A stretch of DNA of 64,000 nt from Thermosipho melanesiensis BI429 (GCF_000016905.1 NC_009616.1:620001-684000); one strand, 5' to 3'; numbered from the stretch's first letter, positions 9,433-27,014 are shown. Numbers and translations are program-made. The notes: generated by a model from the sequence alone, not told the origin.

Positions 9433-11626
9433 TATCATAAATTATTCCAGAGTCACTTCTTTTAAAGATTATTTTTTGACCTTCTTTTATCTTCTCGTCT
9501 ATAATTAAATTTGACAATGTAAATTCTATTGTATTTTCAAATAATCTTCTTAAAGGTCTTGCACCCATAGATGGCACATATCCTAAATCCGCCAAATAAT
9601 CTTTTACGTTCTCGTCTAGTTCAACTGTAATGTTTTCCAATCGCTCGTTCAATTCCTTTAAATATATGTCAACTATTTTCTTTACATATTCTTTCTTTAA
9701 AGGTTTAAATATAACAACAGCATCCAATCTGTTTAAAAACTCAGGATTCAGCTTTTCTTTTAAAACTTTTTCAACGTATTGTGAGATCTTATCTTCACTT
9801 TCTTCATCTATTGCTTTTAAAATTTCTGAACTTGCAAGATTACTAGTCATTATTATTATTGTATTCCTAAAATCAACTGTATTTCCTTTTCCACTTGTTA
9901 ACTTTCCATAGTCAAACACTTGCAACAATACGTTAAAAATTTCTGAGCTTGCCTTCTCAATCTCATCTAACAACACAACACTGTACGGTCTTCTTCTTAC
10001 CGCTTCTGTAAGTTGTCCACCTTCTTCATACCCTACATATCCAGGAGGTGCACCTATAAGCCTTGAAACAGAATGTTTTTCCATATATTCGCTCATATCA
10101 AGTCGTATTAAACTTTGCATAGAACCAAATAATATATCTGAAATTCTTTTAGCAAGTTCTGTCTTCCCAACTCCCGTAGGTCCTAAAAACAGAAAGATTC
10201 CTGATGGTTTTTCTACACTTTTTAAACCTGTTCTTGACATTCTAATAGCACTTGCAACAACTTTTACCGCTTCTTCTTGATCTACAAATCTTTCATGAAT
10301 CAACTTTTCAAGATTTTTCAGTTTTTCCTTTTCTCCCTCCATAATTCTACCGATTGGAATACCCGTCCATATTTCAACAGTTTTGGCTACATCTTCTTTT
10401 GTTACTTTATCAGCGCCCAATATTTTTATTCTCGAAGCAGATTCATCTATTAAATCTACTGCTTTGTCAGGAAGAAATCTATCTGGGATATACCTTGCGG
10501 AAAGTTTTGCAGAAGCTTCAATTGCTTCATCTTCTATCTTTACACCATGGTATTCTTCAAATTTTTCTTTTAATCCCTTTAATACTTCTATTGTTTCGTC
10601 TATTGATGGTTCATTCACATATATTGGTTGAAATCTGCGTTCCAATGCCTTATCTTTTTCAATATACTTTCTATATTCTTCCACTGTTGTTGCACCTATG
10701 CATCTTAATTCTCCACGTGCAAGTTCTGGCTTTAAAATATTGGCCGCATCCACAGAACCTTCAGATGCACCAGCACCTACAACCATATGTATCTCATCTA
10801 TAAACAGTACTATATTTGGTGTTCTCTTAACTATATCCACAATCTTTTTCAATCTCTCTTCAAACTCTCCTCTAAATTTTGTACCAGCAATAACTCGAGC
10901 TAAATCAAGTTTTAAAATTCTTTTATTTTTTAAAAATTCCGGTACTTTTCTTTCTACTATTCTCTGTGCAAGGCCTTCTACAATCGCAGTTTTTCCAACT
11001 CCCGGATCACCAATAACAACTGGGTTGTTTTTCAACCTTCTACCAAGAATCTCCATAATCCTTAAAATCTCTTTTTCTCTACCAACAACTGGAAGCAATC
11101 TATTTGTCCTTGCAAGTTCTGTCAAATCTTCCGTAAATTTTGTCAATACGTCTATATTTTCTTCTTCAGAAGTTGCTCCAGAAGTTCTTATCTCTTTTAT
11201 TGCCTGGTATATCCTATCTTGAGATACTCCATATCTTGACAGTATTCTATAAGTCATACTTTCCGGAATTATAGTCATTGCAAGAAGAATGTGATCTGTA
11301 CCTATCTTTTCATCCCCCATCCTTTTTGCTTCTTTTCTTGCTTCTTCAAGGATATGTCTTGCTTCAGGAGTAATAAATATTTGACCCGCAGGAGCGTTTG
11401 CTTTTACTCCATATCTTGAAATGAATGCTTCTATTTCCTTTTTTAATTCAAAAACTTCCACTTTTAAATGTTTTAAAATATCTTTTGCCGCATTTCTTTC
11501 ATCTTCTAAAATAGCAAGCAATATGTGTTCAGAAGACATCTGATTTTGCTTATACCTTGTCAAAACATCAGTAACTGCCATCAAAACCCTTTGCACATTT
11601 TCTGTATATTCATTCATATCAAACAT
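9425..11626 (-). CDS. Clp/Hsp100 AAA+ ATPase (ClpA/ClpB/ClpC class) lacking a middle domain
   Basis: A 733-residue double-AAA+ unfoldase. The N-terminal Clp repeat (residues 1-145) is followed by AAA-1 with Walker A (GDPGVGKTAIVEG, near 203) and AAA-2 with Walker A (GPTGVGKTELAKR, near 480), then APPGYVGYEEGG and LLDEIEKA. The two AAA modules join through ADKVTKEDVAKTVEIWTGIP with no coiled-coil M domain of ClpB or short M domain of ClpC. Between NTIIIMTSNLASSE and LNPEFLNRLD I see no IGF/VGF-like tripeptide of the ClpP-binding loop. It may therefore be a stand-alone unfoldase. The ATG at 11626 has GGAGGGG and lies one base after the iadA stop. Confidence 0.88.
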   Translation of the reverse strand: MFDMNEYTENVQRVLMAVTDVLTRYKQNQMSSEHILLAILEDERNAAKDILKHLKVEVFELKKEIEAFISRYGVKANAPAGQIFITPEARHILEEARKEAKRMGDEKIGTDHILLAMTIIPESMTYRILSRYGVSQDRIYQAIKEIRTSGATSEEENIDVLTKFTEDLTELARTNRLLPVVGREKEILRIMEILGRRLKNNPVVIGDPGVGKTAIVEGLAQRIVERKVPEFLKNKRILKLDLARVIAGTKFRGEFEERLKKIVDIVKRTPNIVLFIDEIHMVVGAGASEGSVDAANILKPELARGELRCIGATTVEEYRKYIEKDKALERRFQPIYVNEPSIDETIEVLKGLKEKFEEYHGVKIEDEAIEASAKLSARYIPDRFLPDKAVDLIDESASRIKILGADKVTKEDVAKTVEIWTGIPIGRIMEGEKEKLKNLEKLIHERFVDQEEAVKVVASAIRMSRTGLKSVEKPSGIFLFLGPTGVGKTELAKRISDILFGSMQSLIRLDMSEYMEKHSVSRLIGAPPGYVGYEEGGQLTEAVRRRPYSVVLLDEIEKASSEIFNVLLQVFDYGKLTSGKGNTVDFRNTIIIMTSNLASSEILKAIDEESEDKISQYVEKVLKEKLNPEFLNRLDAVVIFKPLKKEYVKKIVDIYLKELNERLENITVELDENVKDYLADLGYVPSMGARPLRRLFENTIEFTLSNLIIDEKIKEGQKIIFKRSDSGIIYDII

Positions 11627-11627
11627 T

Positions 11628-12719
11628 TTATCCCCTCCTTACAAATTTTCCTTTAGCTATTACTCCTTCTATTTCCATATCTTCATTTAAGATTACTATA
11701 TCCGCATCATTTCCGGATTTTATTCTTCCTTTATTTTTCAAACCTAAAACTTTTGCAGGATTTTCCGTAATCATTTTTAAAAGTTTTTCAAAATTCAAAC
11801 CTTTATTAGCAGCATATCTGACTGTTTCAAACAAAACTGAAACACTTCCAACATTTAACTCTATAAGATTTCCATCTTCACCAAACTTTGGTAAACTTCC
11901 CTGACCATCTGATGTCATAGTCATATTTGAGTATATATTCTCATAAATTCCTATCTCAAGATACTTTACCATATCTATAGAGGCAGTTAAATCTATAAAT
12001 CCACCTTTTTTAGCAAATAATATTCCTTGAGAGAATAGTTCATCTGACCTTCCCATATGTGTAGGATACATATGTTTTGCAGGGATTTCATTCTCTTTTA
12101 ATATGTTCAATAAATATTCTATCTTGCAACTACCAGAACCAACATGAAAATTTACAACTCCAGCTTTTCCTGAAATTAATCCTCCTACCCTCGCTTTTGC
12201 AACTATCTTTTTTATCTCTTCAAAAGATGGTTGTGAAGATCTATGATCTGATATTGCAATTTCACCAACGCCAATAACTTTATCTATTAAAACTAAATCT
12301 TTCTTTATACTCCCTGTAAAAGTTACAGGTGGCACCGAATATGAACCTGTATATATATAACTAGTAATTCCCCGCAATTCAAGTGCTTTTGCCTTAGCAT
12401 ATAACCCTTCTAAATTCCTTGTAATATCATCTGTCCCCAAACAACCTACTATCGTTGTTATTCCAGAATTAACTATTTCATCAAAAGTTATTTCAGGAGT
12501 CCTTGTAACAAATCCACCTTCACCTCCTCCACCAGCAATATGAACATGCGCATCAATAAACCCTGGAACAACTATTTTACCTGTTAAATCATAAATTTCA
12601 CCATAAGGGCAGATTATAGTATCATCAAGTAATTCAATCTTGTCATTTGCTATTAAAATGTCTTTCTCTCCTAAATAATCTGGAGAAAATACTTTTCCTC
12701 CTTTAAGCGTATATATCAA
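11628..12719 (-). CDS. iadA: Isoaspartyl dipeptidase (beta-aspartyl peptidase), amidohydrolase family
   Basis: The 363-residue protein belongs to the zinc-dependent amidohydrolase superfamily. It shows GFIDAHVHIAGGGGEGGF (first metal HxH and the glycine-rich substrate loop typical of IadA), GVGEIAISDHRSSQPS, a histidine in FHVGSG, the THMGR segment and MTMTSDGQGSLPKFGEDG (the catalytic aspartate). The C-terminus has NPAKVLGLKNKGRIKSGNDADIVIL, usual for this superfamily. It removes beta-aspartyl dipeptides made during protein ageing, a useful step in a thermophile. The Clp ATPase follows after one base, forming a likely two-gene protein-quality operon. A divergent protease gene starts 42 bases upstream. 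Confidence 0.9.
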   Translation of the reverse strand: MIYTLKGGKVFSPDYLGEKDILIANDKIELLDDTIICPYGEIYDLTGKIVVPGFIDAHVHIAGGGGEGGFVTRTPEITFDEIVNSGITTIVGCLGTDDITRNLEGLYAKAKALELRGITSYIYTGSYSVPPVTFTGSIKKDLVLIDKVIGVGEIAISDHRSSQPSFEEIKKIVAKARVGGLISGKAGVVNFHVGSGSCKIEYLLNILKENEIPAKHMYPTHMGRSDELFSQGILFAKKGGFIDLTASIDMVKYLEIGIYENIYSNMTMTSDGQGSLPKFGEDGNLIELNVGSVSVLFETVRYAANKGLNFEKLLKMITENPAKVLGLKNKGRIKSGNDADIVILNEDMEIEGVIAKGKFVRRG

Positions 12720-12761
12720 AATACCAGCTCCTTTGTGTATAATAAATTATGAGGTGATATC

Positions 12762-13415
12762 TTGGATTTAATAATTATAATCTTACTCTACATAATACTT
12801 ACAATAATTTTTTCGAAAATCACAAAATTTACAGACGTTTTCAAAGCACAATCAATATTTTCCCTTATATCTATATTATACTCCCTACTTTCAGGTAAAT
12901 TATTAAATTTAAATTTTATCCAAATGGGAATTACTTTCGGAAAACTCAAAAATGGAATACTATCTTTAATCTTTTTAGGAATACCGTTTATTACAATCGC
13001 ATTTTTTTCATCGAAAAATGCGAAAAAAAGTATAAAGTACGTTTTTTACAAAAGTAAGTGGCAAATTATTTATATTTGGATCTTAGTTGGTCCAATTGAA
13101 GAATTATTTTTTAGAGGTGTTATTCAATCTTACTTAGAACTTAAAATCCAAGGAACAATTTTTACAATTTCATATGCAACAATAATCTCAAGTTTTATAT
13201 TCTCTTTCTTTCATATATTAAATGTAAAAACTAAAAATGAATCCTTTAAAAGTTTTCTCAAACTCTTTCCTTCACGATTTATTGCCGGAATGACATTAGG
13301 ATACATGTTTCAGGTTTCTAAAAGCATATTGTATCCAGTAATAATTCATAATTTAGTAGACGGCATAACTTTTGAAAATTTAAGAAAAAAATTATTGATT
13401 TTATATCAATATTAG
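12762..13415 (+). CDS. CPBP-family intramembrane metalloprotease
   Basis: The 217-residue membrane protein has about six hydrophobic segments. It carries the three motifs of the CPBP (Abi/CAAX-protease-like) family: EExxxR in GPIEELFFRGV (near residue 109), FxxxH in FSFFHILN (near 147) and HNLVDG (near 198). The start is a TTG at 12762 behind GAGGTGA; no ATG lies at a suitable place. A -10-like TATAAT lies in the short divergent region upstream. Some members cleave prenylated or peptide substrates; others confer bacteriocin self-immunity. Its substrate here is unknown. Confidence 0.85.
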   Translation: MDLIIIILLYIILTIIFSKITKFTDVFKAQSIFSLISILYSLLSGKLLNLNFIQMGITFGKLKNGILSLIFLGIPFITIAFFSSKNAKKSIKYVFYKSKWQIIYIWILVGPIEELFFRGVIQSYLELKIQGTIFTISYATIISSFIFSFFHILNVKTKNESFKSFLKLFPSRFIAGMTLGYMFQVSKSILYPVIIHNLVDGITFENLRKKLLILYQY

Positions 13416-13456
13416 TATATAATTGTTTTTGAGAAATAAATACAGGAGGTGGAAAA

Positions 13457-13813
13457 GTGGTTATAGCTGTTCCCATTATTGAAAATAATGGGGAAAATTC
13501 AGTTATATCTGAACATTTTGGCCACGCCCCATATTTTGCGTTCTTTGATACAGAAAAACAACAATTAATTATTGAAGAAAATCCATTGGAAGAACATAAT
13601 CCCGGAGACATTCCAAATTATATTTACTCTAAAGGTGCAAATGTATTAATAGTAAGAGGAATTGGTCAAAGAGCAATTCAACATTTTCAACAGCTTGGCA
13701 TTGAAGTAATTAGAGGTGCAAGTGGAACTGTAAAAGAATTAATTCAGCTATACCTTGAAAATAATTTAAAAAATATCGATTATAAACCTAATGAAAAATT
13801 TCACAATTATTAA
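13457..13813 (+). CDS. NifX/NifB-C-terminal-like (dinitrogenase Fe-Mo cofactor) family protein
   Basis: A 118-residue, one-domain protein of the NifX/NafY/MTH1175-like fold. It has the family marks VAVP-like start (MVIAVPIIENN), SEHFGHAPYFAFFD near residue 19 and a C-terminal GIEVIRGASGTVKELIQLYL. A GTG start at 13457 follows AGGAGGTGG. Such proteins bind iron-sulfur or metal clusters in many non-diazotrophic anaerobes. No other nif gene is in the window, and the suf genes lie just downstream on the other strand, so a link to Fe-S handling is plausible but inferred. Confidence 0.85.
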   Translation: MVIAVPIIENNGENSVISEHFGHAPYFAFFDTEKQQLIIEENPLEEHNPGDIPNYIYSKGANVLIVRGIGQRAIQHFQQLGIEVIRGASGTVKELIQLYLENNLKNIDYKPNEKFHNY

Positions 13814-13814
13814 T

Positions 13815-13835
13815 GGCTCCTTAAGGAGCCTTTTT
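13815..13835. terminator. Hairpin terminator between the NifX-like gene and sufB
   Basis: GGCTCC-TTAA-GGAGCC (13815-13830) is followed by TTTTT on the plus strand. It ends the NifX-like transcript. The convergent sufB stop lies at its edge, so it may also serve sufB weakly. Confidence 0.8.
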
Positions 13836-14784
13836 ATCCTTGTAACAATCCTTTAATAATCAATTCTGTTGCTTCATCTTCCGTAAGACCTTTGGCCATT
13901 AACACCTCAAGTTGTTTTTGATTAACTCTTCCAATGGAAGCTTCATGTGTTAATTCTGATAAATCGTTATTTATTCTTAACACAGGTATAGTTGATACAT
14001 TTACGTACTCCCCTTTGGTTATTTCCTCACAGGAGATATGTCCCTTTGAATATGGTGCACTTCCATATGCTTCGTTTATGACTTTCGCTCTTGAATTATC
14101 GAGCGCAACTACTACCGTTTTGGCCAACCCCTTGGAATGTTCACCATTTAATTTTAAGATTTCATTTATATTTACTTCATCGTTTTTGCTTGCCTTAACC
14201 TTTGAAAATAATTCTCCAACTGCTTCTTTTTCTAAAGTTAATTTCATTTCAACAGTTAACCTGCCAACCCTTGTCTTAGTCAAAGAAAAACTATTTTTGT
14301 ACACTCCATTTTTCCTTACAACAGCTATAGTCTTTGTTAAAAGATTTATATTCCCATTATCGCTGTGATAATGTTCATCTTCATACTCCATATATGCATC
14401 TTCTTCAACAATTACATTTGAAATTGCCTCATGTGTAAACTCTTCAGCTTGTGGAAAAACACAATGTGATAAAAATTTTACTCTTGCATTTTTCTTCACC
14501 GTTATATTAAAAATAACTCTTTGTAAACCTTTTTTTTCTACATAACCAGTACACACATGCACTGGTAGAGGTACATGAACATTCTCATGAATTATCATAT
14601 CTACTTGTACTCCATTTTCAATTTGCTTTGGTACAAGTTCAATTCCTTCAATGTTATTCAATCCAAGAACTTTATCACCACTTATAATTATTGAAGCTAT
14701 TCTTTTGTCCAAAAATTTCGATGCATCTGTTCCCAACTTCTCAACTGTTTTTACAATAGTTTCATATTCACGTTTAACGTCCAT
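13834..14784 (-). CDS. SufB/SufD-family Fe-S cluster scaffold protein
   Basis: The 316-residue protein contains the beta-helix core of SufB/SufD: repeated strands such as NVHVPLPVHVCTGYVEKKG and the C-terminal EITKGEYVNVSTIPVLRINNDLSELTHEASIGRVNQ with the conserved HEASIG histidine and glutamate region. A final helical tail reads EVLMAKGLTEDEATELIIKG. It is shorter than a typical SufB (about 470 residues), with little N-terminal domain, as in the minimal SufC-SufB systems of archaea and deep-branching bacteria. The ATG at 14784 overlaps the sufC end by 11 bases. SufS, SufU or SufE are not in the window. Confidence 0.88.
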   Translation of the reverse strand: MDVKREYETIVKTVEKLGTDASKFLDKRIASIIISGDKVLGLNNIEGIELVPKQIENGVQVDMIIHENVHVPLPVHVCTGYVEKKGLQRVIFNITVKKNARVKFLSHCVFPQAEEFTHEAISNVIVEEDAYMEYEDEHYHSDNGNINLLTKTIAVVRKNGVYKNSFSLTKTRVGRLTVEMKLTLEKEAVGELFSKVKASKNDEVNINEILKLNGEHSKGLAKTVVVALDNSRAKVINEAYGSAPYSKGHISCEEITKGEYVNVSTIPVLRINNDLSELTHEASIGRVNQKQLEVLMAKGLTEDEATELIIKGLLQG

Positions 14785-15517
14785 CTATTTTCAACTCCTT
14801 ACTTACAGGAACATTTGGATGATCACAAGTATTACAAATATTTTTGAATATTTCTATTACTTTATTAGTTTCACCATTGACTAATACCTTACCAGCACAC
14901 AAAAGATATGCCTCTTCAGTGTTATACGCCATTTCTTCCCTATGGGTAATCACTATAGGTGTACCACCATAAGATGCAATGTAATTAATAATACTATTAA
15001 TCATATCAAGACTCATGATATCAATTCCAGAATCAGGTTCATCAAGTACTACGTATTTTGGCCTTAAAAGAATAATTGATGCAAGTTCAATACGTTTTCT
15101 TTCTCCTCCACTCAAACTTCTATCCACAAATCTATTCATATATAATTTTGGATCAAGACCTACTTTTTCCAAAGCATCTTCTATTTCACTTCTAGTAATA
15201 TCTAATTTGCCCCCTAAAGTTAAATAATTAGTCACAGTTAATCCTTCATACCTCGCAGGTTCTTGCCACATTAATGTAATTCCAAGTTTTGAACGTTCAT
15301 AGACAGTTTTTTCAGTAATATCTTCTCCATTAAAATATACTCTTCCATATGTAGGTTTATAATCCTCCAGACCCATTATTAAATAACCTACAGTACTTTT
15401 GCCTGCTCCATTTGTTCCCAAAATAGCATACTTTTTACCTACATTAAAACTCATCGAAACATTATCAAGAATTTTTTTCCCGGAAACATAATACGATAAA
15501 TCTTTTAACTCCAACAT
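14774..15517 (-). CDS. sufC: SufC-type ABC ATPase of Fe-S cluster assembly
   Basis: A SufC ATPase with Walker A (GTNGAGKSTVG, near residue 35), the signature (SLSGGERKRIELASI) and Walker B (YVVLDEPDSGIDIMS), ending with the H-loop (PIVITHREEMAY). There are no membrane segments, as expected for the soluble SufBCD-type ATPase. The start ATG at 15517 is chosen over an upstream in-frame TTG (15532) because GGGAG lies about eight bases before the ATG and nothing suitable precedes the TTG. The protein is then 247 residues. It partners with the SufB-like protein encoded next. Confidence 0.92.
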   Translation of the reverse strand: MLELKDLSYYVSGKKILDNVSMSFNVGKKYAILGTNGAGKSTVGYLIMGLEDYKPTYGRVYFNGEDITEKTVYERSKLGITLMWQEPARYEGLTVTNYLTLGGKLDITRSEIEDALEKVGLDPKLYMNRFVDRSLSGGERKRIELASIILLRPKYVVLDEPDSGIDIMSLDMINSIINYIASYGGTPIVITHREEMAYNTEEAYLLCAGKVLVNGETNKVIEIFKNICNTCDHPNVPVSKELKIDGR

Positions 15518-15626
15518 AAAAAACACTCCCAATATTCTTTTTCAATAACATTTTACCATAACTTATCTGTACAAAAATTAACAAAACTTAAAAAATTGAC
15601 AGATTTTAACTGAACTGATTAAAAAA

Positions 15627-15645
15627 GCAGGAGATGTCCTCCTGC
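15627..15645 (-). terminator. Rho-independent terminator after glutamate dehydrogenase
   Basis: GCAGGAG and CTCCTGC pair around a five-base loop. On the minus strand the stem is followed by six T residues, two bases after the gene's stop codon. Confidence 0.88.
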
Positions 15646-15647
15646 TT

Positions 15648-16886
15648 CTAAATCCATCCTCTTGCTTCCATAGCTTCCACAATTCTACTTACGGCTACTA
15701 TATATGAAGCAATTCTCGAATTAACTTCTCTTTCCTGCATTGTCTCATATACATTATGAAACGCTCTTGTTATAATTTCATCTAACTTTTGTTGAACTTC
15801 TCTTTCACTCCAATAATACCCCATTCTGTTTTGTACCCATTCAAAATAAGATACAGTAACTCCTCCAGCATTTGCGAGAACATCTGGCAAGATAAAAGTT
15901 CCTTTTTCGAACAAAATATCATCAGCTTCAGGGGTAATTGGTCCATTTGCCAATTCTAAAATATACCTTGCTTTAACCTTATCTGCATTTTCTTGTGTAA
16001 TAACATTTTCAACCGCAGCAGGTATTAAAATATCGACATCCAATTCTAATAACTCTTCATTAGTAATATTTTCTGCCCTATCAAAATCTTTAACACTCCC
16101 TGTTATTGATTTATGTTCTATCAATGAACTATAAGGTAAACCTTGAGAATTAAAAATTCCACCTTTTGAATCAGAAACAGCTACAATCTTTGCGCCGGCT
16201 TCACTTAAAAAACGGGCTGCAAAAGATCCGGCATTACCAAAACCTTGAACAGCAACTGTCAACCCTTTAAAACTTTCACCTTTAATCTTTAACGCTTCTC
16301 TTAAAACAAAAAAACCACCTCTAGCAGTTGCAGTACCTCTACCTTGGGAACCACCAACGATTTTTAATTTACCAGTTATTACTCCCGGAACATATTTACC
16401 CACTAATTTTGAATATTCATCCATCATCCAAGACATGATTTTTGAATTTGTATAAACATCAGGAGCAGGTATATCCTGATCAACTCCGATATATTTATAA
16501 ATTGCATCAATATATCCACGAGAAAGTTCTTCTAATTCAGATAATGATAAACTTTTGGGATCAACCTTTATACCACCCTTTCCTCCACCATAAGGAATAG
16601 CAACAAGCGCATTTTTAATAGACATCCAAGAAGATAAAGCCATAACTTCATCTTTAGTAACACTTGGATGATATCTAATCCCCCCCTTAGTAGGCCCAAG
16701 AGCATTATTATGTTGAGAGCGCCAACCTTTAAAAATTTTAATAGTACCATCATCCATCTTTACAGGAATGTTTACCTCAATAACTCTTAAAGGAGATTTC
16801 AAAATTTCAAACACATATTTAGGATAAGAAAGATATTTCGCAACATTATCAATCTGCTTCAAAAAATTTTCAAATGGATTCAACAT
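15648..16886 (-). CDS. gdhA: Glutamate dehydrogenase
   Basis: This 412-residue enzyme interconverts glutamate with 2-oxoglutarate and ammonia, linking nitrogen assimilation to central carbon metabolism. It shows RSQHNNALGPTKGGIRYHP (substrate region, near 55), ALVAIPYGGGKGGIKVDP (catalytic lysine region, near 88), PAPDVYTNSKIMSWMMDEY and a Rossmann motif VAVQGFGNAGSFAARFL near 213. The length fits the hexameric family. The ATG at 16886 has a GGGGAG site. A terminator follows the stop. Coenzyme choice (NAD or NADP) is not certain from sequence. It is monocistronic, between suf genes and the rRNA operons. Confidence 0.95.
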   Translation of the reverse strand: MLNPFENFLKQIDNVAKYLSYPKYVFEILKSPLRVIEVNIPVKMDDGTIKIFKGWRSQHNNALGPTKGGIRYHPSVTKDEVMALSSWMSIKNALVAIPYGGGKGGIKVDPKSLSLSELEELSRGYIDAIYKYIGVDQDIPAPDVYTNSKIMSWMMDEYSKLVGKYVPGVITGKLKIVGGSQGRGTATARGGFFVLREALKIKGESFKGLTVAVQGFGNAGSFAARFLSEAGAKIVAVSDSKGGIFNSQGLPYSSLIEHKSITGSVKDFDRAENITNEELLELDVDILIPAAVENVITQENADKVKARYILELANGPITPEADDILFEKGTFILPDVLANAGGVTVSYFEWVQNRMGYYWSEREVQQKLDEIITRAFHNVYETMQEREVNSRIASYIVAVSRIVEAMEARGWI

Positions 16887-17008
16887 AAAAATCTCCCCTT
16901 TTAATTAAATTAGTAAGTAAATTATATACTCAACAAAAAAATATAAAAAATATAAAAAAAGGAAGAATTATTACAATAATGATGTATATATGCATAAAAT
17001 AAAAAAAA

Positions 17009-17026
17009 GCCTCTCAAAAGAGAGGC
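17009..17026 (-). terminator. Second terminator of the promoter-distal rRNA operon
   Basis: GCCTCTC and GAGAGGC pair around an AAAA loop, with T-rich runs on both sides of the hairpin on the minus strand. It lies after the first terminator (17038-17055), giving a tandem stop for the rRNA transcript. Confidence 0.85.
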
Positions 17027-17037
17027 AAAAAAATAAA

Positions 17038-17055
17038 GCAGGCGAGAATGCCTGC
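17038..17055 (-). terminator. First terminator of the promoter-distal rRNA operon
   Basis: GCAGGC and GCCTGC pair around a six-base loop 12 bases beyond the 5S gene. On the minus strand it is followed by a T-rich run (TTTATTTTTTT). The other rRNA copy has no counterpart. Confidence 0.88.
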
Positions 17056-17066
17056 TTTAAAAAAAC

Positions 17067-17183
17067 CCCGGGCGATACCTACTCTTGCGAGGGGGAGCCC
17101 CTCACTACCATCGGCCCAAGGCGGCTTAACGGCCGGGTTCGGGATGGGACCGGGTGGTTCCCGCCTTGGTATCGTCACCCGGG
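17067..17183 (-). rRNA. rrf: 5S rRNA (operon A, promoter-distal copy)
   Basis: A 117-base 5S gene. The ends CCCGGGTGACGATACC and GGTATCGCCCGGG pair to form helix I, and the interior carries the conserved CCATCCCGAAC loop. It is identical to the copy at 22111-22227. It lies about 37 bases after the 23S gene. Confidence 0.95.
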
Positions 17184-17220
17184 ATAGGTCACTCAAAAAT
17201 GCATAGGGATTCTGTAGAGG

Positions 17221-20162
<2,942 letters not shown>

Positions 20163-20198
20163 TACTTCTCCCTATGCATTTTTCAATGACCCAATTAT

Positions 20199-20274
20199 TG
20201 GTGGAGACGAGGGGATTCGAACCCCTGACTTCCTGCTTGCAAAGCAGGCGCTCTCCCAGCTGAGCTACGTCCCC
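20199..20274 (-). tRNA. tRNA-Ala (TGC), rRNA spacer, operon A
   Basis: Minus-strand sequence starts GGGGACGTAGCTCAGCTGGG, has anticodon loop TTTGCAA (TGC), a TTCGAAT T-loop and an encoded CCA. It sits between 16S and 23S, next to tRNA-Ile. Confidence 0.95.
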
Positions 20275-20278
20275 ATGG

Positions 20279-20355
20279 TGGTGGGCTCGGGAGGAGTCGA
20301 ACCTCCGACCTCACGCTTATCAGGCGTGCGCTCTGACCAACTGAGCTACGAGCCC
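20279..20355 (-). tRNA. tRNA-Ile (GAT), rRNA spacer, operon A
   Basis: Minus-strand sequence starts GGGCTCGTAGCTCAGTTGG, has anticodon GAT (CTGATAA loop) and an encoded CCA. It is separated from tRNA-Ala by four bases. Order 16S-Ile-Ala-23S is the common bacterial arrangement. Confidence 0.95.
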
Positions 20356-20401
20356 ACTTCAGCCACTCAAAAATGGATAGCAGCGCTACTTCTTTCTCCT
20401 T

Positions 20402-21970
<1,569 letters not shown>

Positions 21971-22044
21971 TCTGAAAGGCTCTTCCTTCTCTTCCATTGC
22001 GCTGCTATCCATTTTTCAATGACCTCCCTAACCACGCATCTCCT

Positions 22045-22073
22045 AATTTACCACGTTTCTTACCCTTTGTCAA
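22045..22073 (-). promoter_or_regulatory. rRNA operon A promoter
   Basis: On the minus strand TTGACA (22068-22073) and TAAATT (22045-22050) are separated by exactly 17 bases, upstream of the 16S processing stem. The -10 lies inside the duplicated unit, the -35 in the unique joint. Confidence 0.85.
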
Positions 22074-22110
22074 CCCTCTATCTTTGTTAATTTTTATTTA
22101 CATTAAAAAC

Positions 22111-22227
22111 CCCGGGCGATACCTACTCTTGCGAGGGGGAGCCCCTCACTACCATCGGCCCAAGGCGGCTTAACGGCCGGGTTCGGGATGGGACCGGGTG
22201 GTTCCCGCCTTGGTATCGTCACCCGGG
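22111..22227 (-). rRNA. rrf: 5S rRNA (operon B, promoter-proximal copy)
   Basis: Same 117-base sequence as 17067-17183. It is followed on the minus strand by an AT-rich stretch and then the promoter of operon A, with no terminator hairpin visible. Confidence 0.95.
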
Positions 22228-22264
22228 ATAGGTCACTCAAAAATGCATAGGGATTCTGTAGAGG

Positions 22265-25206
<2,942 letters not shown>

Positions 25207-25242
25207 TACTTCTCCCTATGCATTTTTCAATGACCCAATTAT

Positions 25243-25318
25243 TGGTGGAGACGAGGGGATTCGAACCCCTGACTTCCTGCTTGCAAAGCAGGCGCTCTCC
25301 CAGCTGAGCTACGTCCCC
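25243..25318 (-). tRNA. tRNA-Ala (TGC), rRNA spacer, operon B
   Basis: Same as the copy at 20199-20274: anticodon TGC, encoded CCA, in the 16S-23S spacer. Confidence 0.95.
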
Positions 25319-25322
25319 ATGG

Positions 25323-25399
25323 TGGTGGGCTCGGGAGGAGTCGAACCTCCGACCTCACGCTTATCAGGCGTGCGCTCTGACCAACTGAGCTACGAGCCC
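25323..25399 (-). tRNA. tRNA-Ile (GAT), rRNA spacer, operon B
   Basis: Same as the copy at 20279-20355: anticodon GAT, encoded CCA. Confidence 0.95.
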
Positions 25400-25445
25400 A
25401 CTTCAGCCACTCAAAAATGGATAGCAGCGCTACTTCTTTCTCCTT

Positions 25446-27014
<1,569 letters not shown>

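Noticed and set aside
10354-11222. Plus-strand frames of 82-174 codons inside the Clp ATPase gene
   Set aside because: They are antisense to conserved AAA+ motifs and are leucine-rich or serine-rich shadows.
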